This document shows positions 61,806-64,000 of a DNA stretch of 64,000 nucleotides, piece by piece (position 1 is the first letter of the stretch; every line of letters begins with the position of its first letter). A model generated the notes under the pieces. That model was not told where the DNA came from. It searched no databases and saw only the letters and a program-made list of their open reading frames with translations. A program made the position numbers and the translations under genes. Origin of the DNA: Odontesthes bonariensis. Lineage: Eukaryota; Chordata; Actinopteri; Atheriniformes; Atherinopsidae. The stretch lies in assembly GCF_027942865.1 (NCBI RefSeq), contig NC_134506.1, forward strand, positions 15,026,436-15,090,435. Reading direction: 5' to 3'.

Positions 61806-64000
61806 GTAAAAATCAGAAAGACAGAGGTAATGTCATCTACATGCTGGATGTAATTTTATGAAAAGCATTTTTGTAAACTATCTTGGTATGCTTACAAATT
61901 CCCATTGGAATTATGTTAAATCAAAACAGCCCCAGATTATTATGTCAGTGGAGGAATCATTTTTGATTTTGCGATTAATATAAGGCTAAAATAATAAAAT
62001 GCAGAATACAGACTGAGCAAAGACTGCAGTGTTTTCGACATTGGGTGAAGAAAGAAGGATCTGAAGTCTGGCAGAGTGAAAGAGAAATAATATGCTGTGG
62101 AAGATAGAGGTCATTGGAGTAAGGTGCTGAGGTCAGGTGTGGGCCCAGAGCACGCCCAGTCTCTCTGGCCCGCGGTATTTCAGAGCTTGCTGCAAGTCGA
62201 CCACACAGTACACTCTGCTTCTGACCTTATGTTATCTAACCACCCTGCCTGCCCCATGCCAAGTCAACTCTCTGTCTTTCTCTCTTGGCTCATCTGTTGT
62301 CCTCTCTCTGTCCAGTCACTCGAGTCAGATAAGCAAGTGTCTAGAGCAGGACAGTAAGTAACTAATGTACCACTTCTAAATTTGCACACTTTTGCTAAGG
62401 GATAAGTTTCCAATTGTCATTTCAGTATTGACTTTAAACCAGCTTAGCTTTGCTCCCCGTTTTTGGGAAATGCAAAGGTTTCTTTTGATAAAGTTCTTTC
62501 TTCTGCTACAGAACTGTTTTTTCATGACATTTCATGATTGTCACAAATGTTTGAGTCTTTGATTTCTGAGCAAAATTGAAACAGTGCAGGGGAATTTGAA
62601 TTGCTACCTGTTACAACCTAATCCTTCTGAAAAATTGTATATATCGATTTATTTTTGAAAGCCTAACATTGTGATGGAGAAATCCCAATTACTGGACCAA
62701 ACGTAAGCTCACACTGATCAAAAATTATATAATCAAGTTGCTATCAGTAAACATAGAAGGTAATCAAGTAGAATAAAGAAAACATATTGAAAATTCAAAG
62801 TCAACCAATTTCTTATTTCATTTAAAAATATTAGCTTGTCTTAAATTTGATGGTTGGGATGGGAGAAACAAAAGGCTGGAAAAGTACTGGAAGTACAGGT
62901 TGTAAATATTTGGTTAATTTTGCAAGAGGTGAGGAACATGATAGGATATAAAAAGAGCACCATAGAGAGGCAGAGTCTCATAGATGTAAAGTTGAGCAGA
63001 GGTTTCAGCACTCTGCAAAATTGTGAAGCAATTTCAAAATAATGTTGCTTAACATGACATAGTGAAAATGTTTTAATATTCCATCATCTGTAATACATAA
63101 AATCATCAAAAGACTCAGAGAATCTTTAGAGGCAGCTCTGCATTAAAAACAGACAAGTTTGGCAGAGTGGGGCCACAGTTCACCGTGTAACCCTCAAATG
63201 CAGGTTAAAACTCTGTCATTCAGAGAAGAAGTTATGTGCAAATATGATCCATTTTTTTGGGATAAAGCTCATTAAAAAAAAGGACCGACGTAAAGTAGAA
63301 AACAGTGGTCTGGATTTGAAGCGTATCCCATATAATCATACTTGTGTTTTGAAATTCTCAGAATGTGAGTGGTGTTACCAATTTCATTCATGTAAATTAA
63401 TTTAGGAAAACTCAAAACAGACATCTCCTCAAATTTTACAATTATGCACTTGTCTATGTCTTTTATTATGGGATTTCTTTTTCTACCTTTTTATTTCATT
63501 TTATCCTCTTTTCTGTCCAGTTTCAGCCGGATTCAAACTGATCTATCTTTATTATCTGTTGTCCAATGGATGTCTTTTGATGTCATTTCTTTCATGTATT
63601 TCATATAAATGGCATTTGGCCATCTCTATATTGGACTTTTAAAGCCATTCATAACATGATGGCAATGGATCGAACTGGGAACCTGATACTATTATTCTTT
63701 TCCAACATCGACTCATATGTCAAAATAGCCATGTCTTTAAATGCTAACAATTTTTTTAAACCAAATATAATTTAAACAAATAAGTTATGTAAAACTTTTT
63801 GTGTGAACGTATACATTCACTAAAGAGGACAAAAAAGTTGCTCACATCTGTAGAAACACTTATTTCCACAGGAATATTGGGTTTGGTTTTTCGAGTGAAG
63901 GCCAAGTGCCAAACATTCTGATGTAACTTGCCAAATTAAATAGCACCTTGTTGACTAAATGAATATCAAAGCTTAGATCATTCAAAAAACAAAAAGAAAC
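61806..64000. other. Intergenic, right end of window
   Basis: AT-rich DNA. I see no gene, RNA gene or recognisable mobile element in it. Confidence 0.5.

Noticed and set aside
62097..62361. Possible noncoding exon ending at a good donor (GTAAGT at 62354)
   Set aside because: No partner acceptor or coding continuation is visible in the window; a lone donor is weak evidence.

Overview
The window is nuclear DNA from a ray-finned (teleost) fish. The genes are vertebrate genes split by GT-AG introns. The DNA between them is AT-rich, full of TG/TA microsatellites, and carries repeat types typical of fish: L2 LINE 3' ends, Tc1 remnants, short TTAA-flanked elements, hAT ends, and the shared SINE/LINE tail that reads AAGTCGCTTTGGAT. 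The species cannot be told from the sequence.

Four protein-coding genes are present. Left to right: (1) scg3 (secretogranin-3, + strand, 5' end cut off by the window), coding exons 31-9331. (2) lysmd2 (LysM-domain protein 2, - strand), coding exons 18499 down to 11921. (3) One tropomodulin gene (tmod3-like or tmod2-like, - strand), nine coding exons from 35698 down to 26913, with 5' noncoding exon(s) reaching to about 40 kb. (4) leo1 (Paf1-complex subunit, + strand), 14 coding exons 42466-54961. All reading frames were followed exon by exon and the splice phases agree throughout. The predicted full lengths are 216 aa (lysmd2), 346 aa (tropomodulin) and 661 aa (leo1), close to the mammalian proteins. 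From memory, the order SCG3-LYSMD2-TMOD2/3-LEO1 is the same as on human 15q21.2, which supports the gene calls. The genes share a neighbourhood but not a pathway.

Between genes: 10.1-11.3 kb (scg3/lysmd2, convergent) holds oppositely oriented Tc1 fragments. 18.7-24.9 kb is AT-rich with no convincing gene. 40.2-42.4 kb separates the divergent tmod and leo1 promoters. 55.1-64 kb, downstream of leo1, is a graveyard of transposon pieces (Tc1, hAT, a probable L1/Tx1, L2 and a SINE-like tail) with no gene seen.

Items most worth a second look: a possible intronic polyadenylation isoform of scg3; a GC-AG intron in leo1; a teleost-side 12-bp coding minisatellite in leo1; two TTAA-bounded elements in leo1 introns (377 bp and 2.03 kb); and a pair of strong CTCF-like motifs in convergent orientation that bracket lysmd2 and the tropomodulin gene. 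No undescribed multi-gene system was found.
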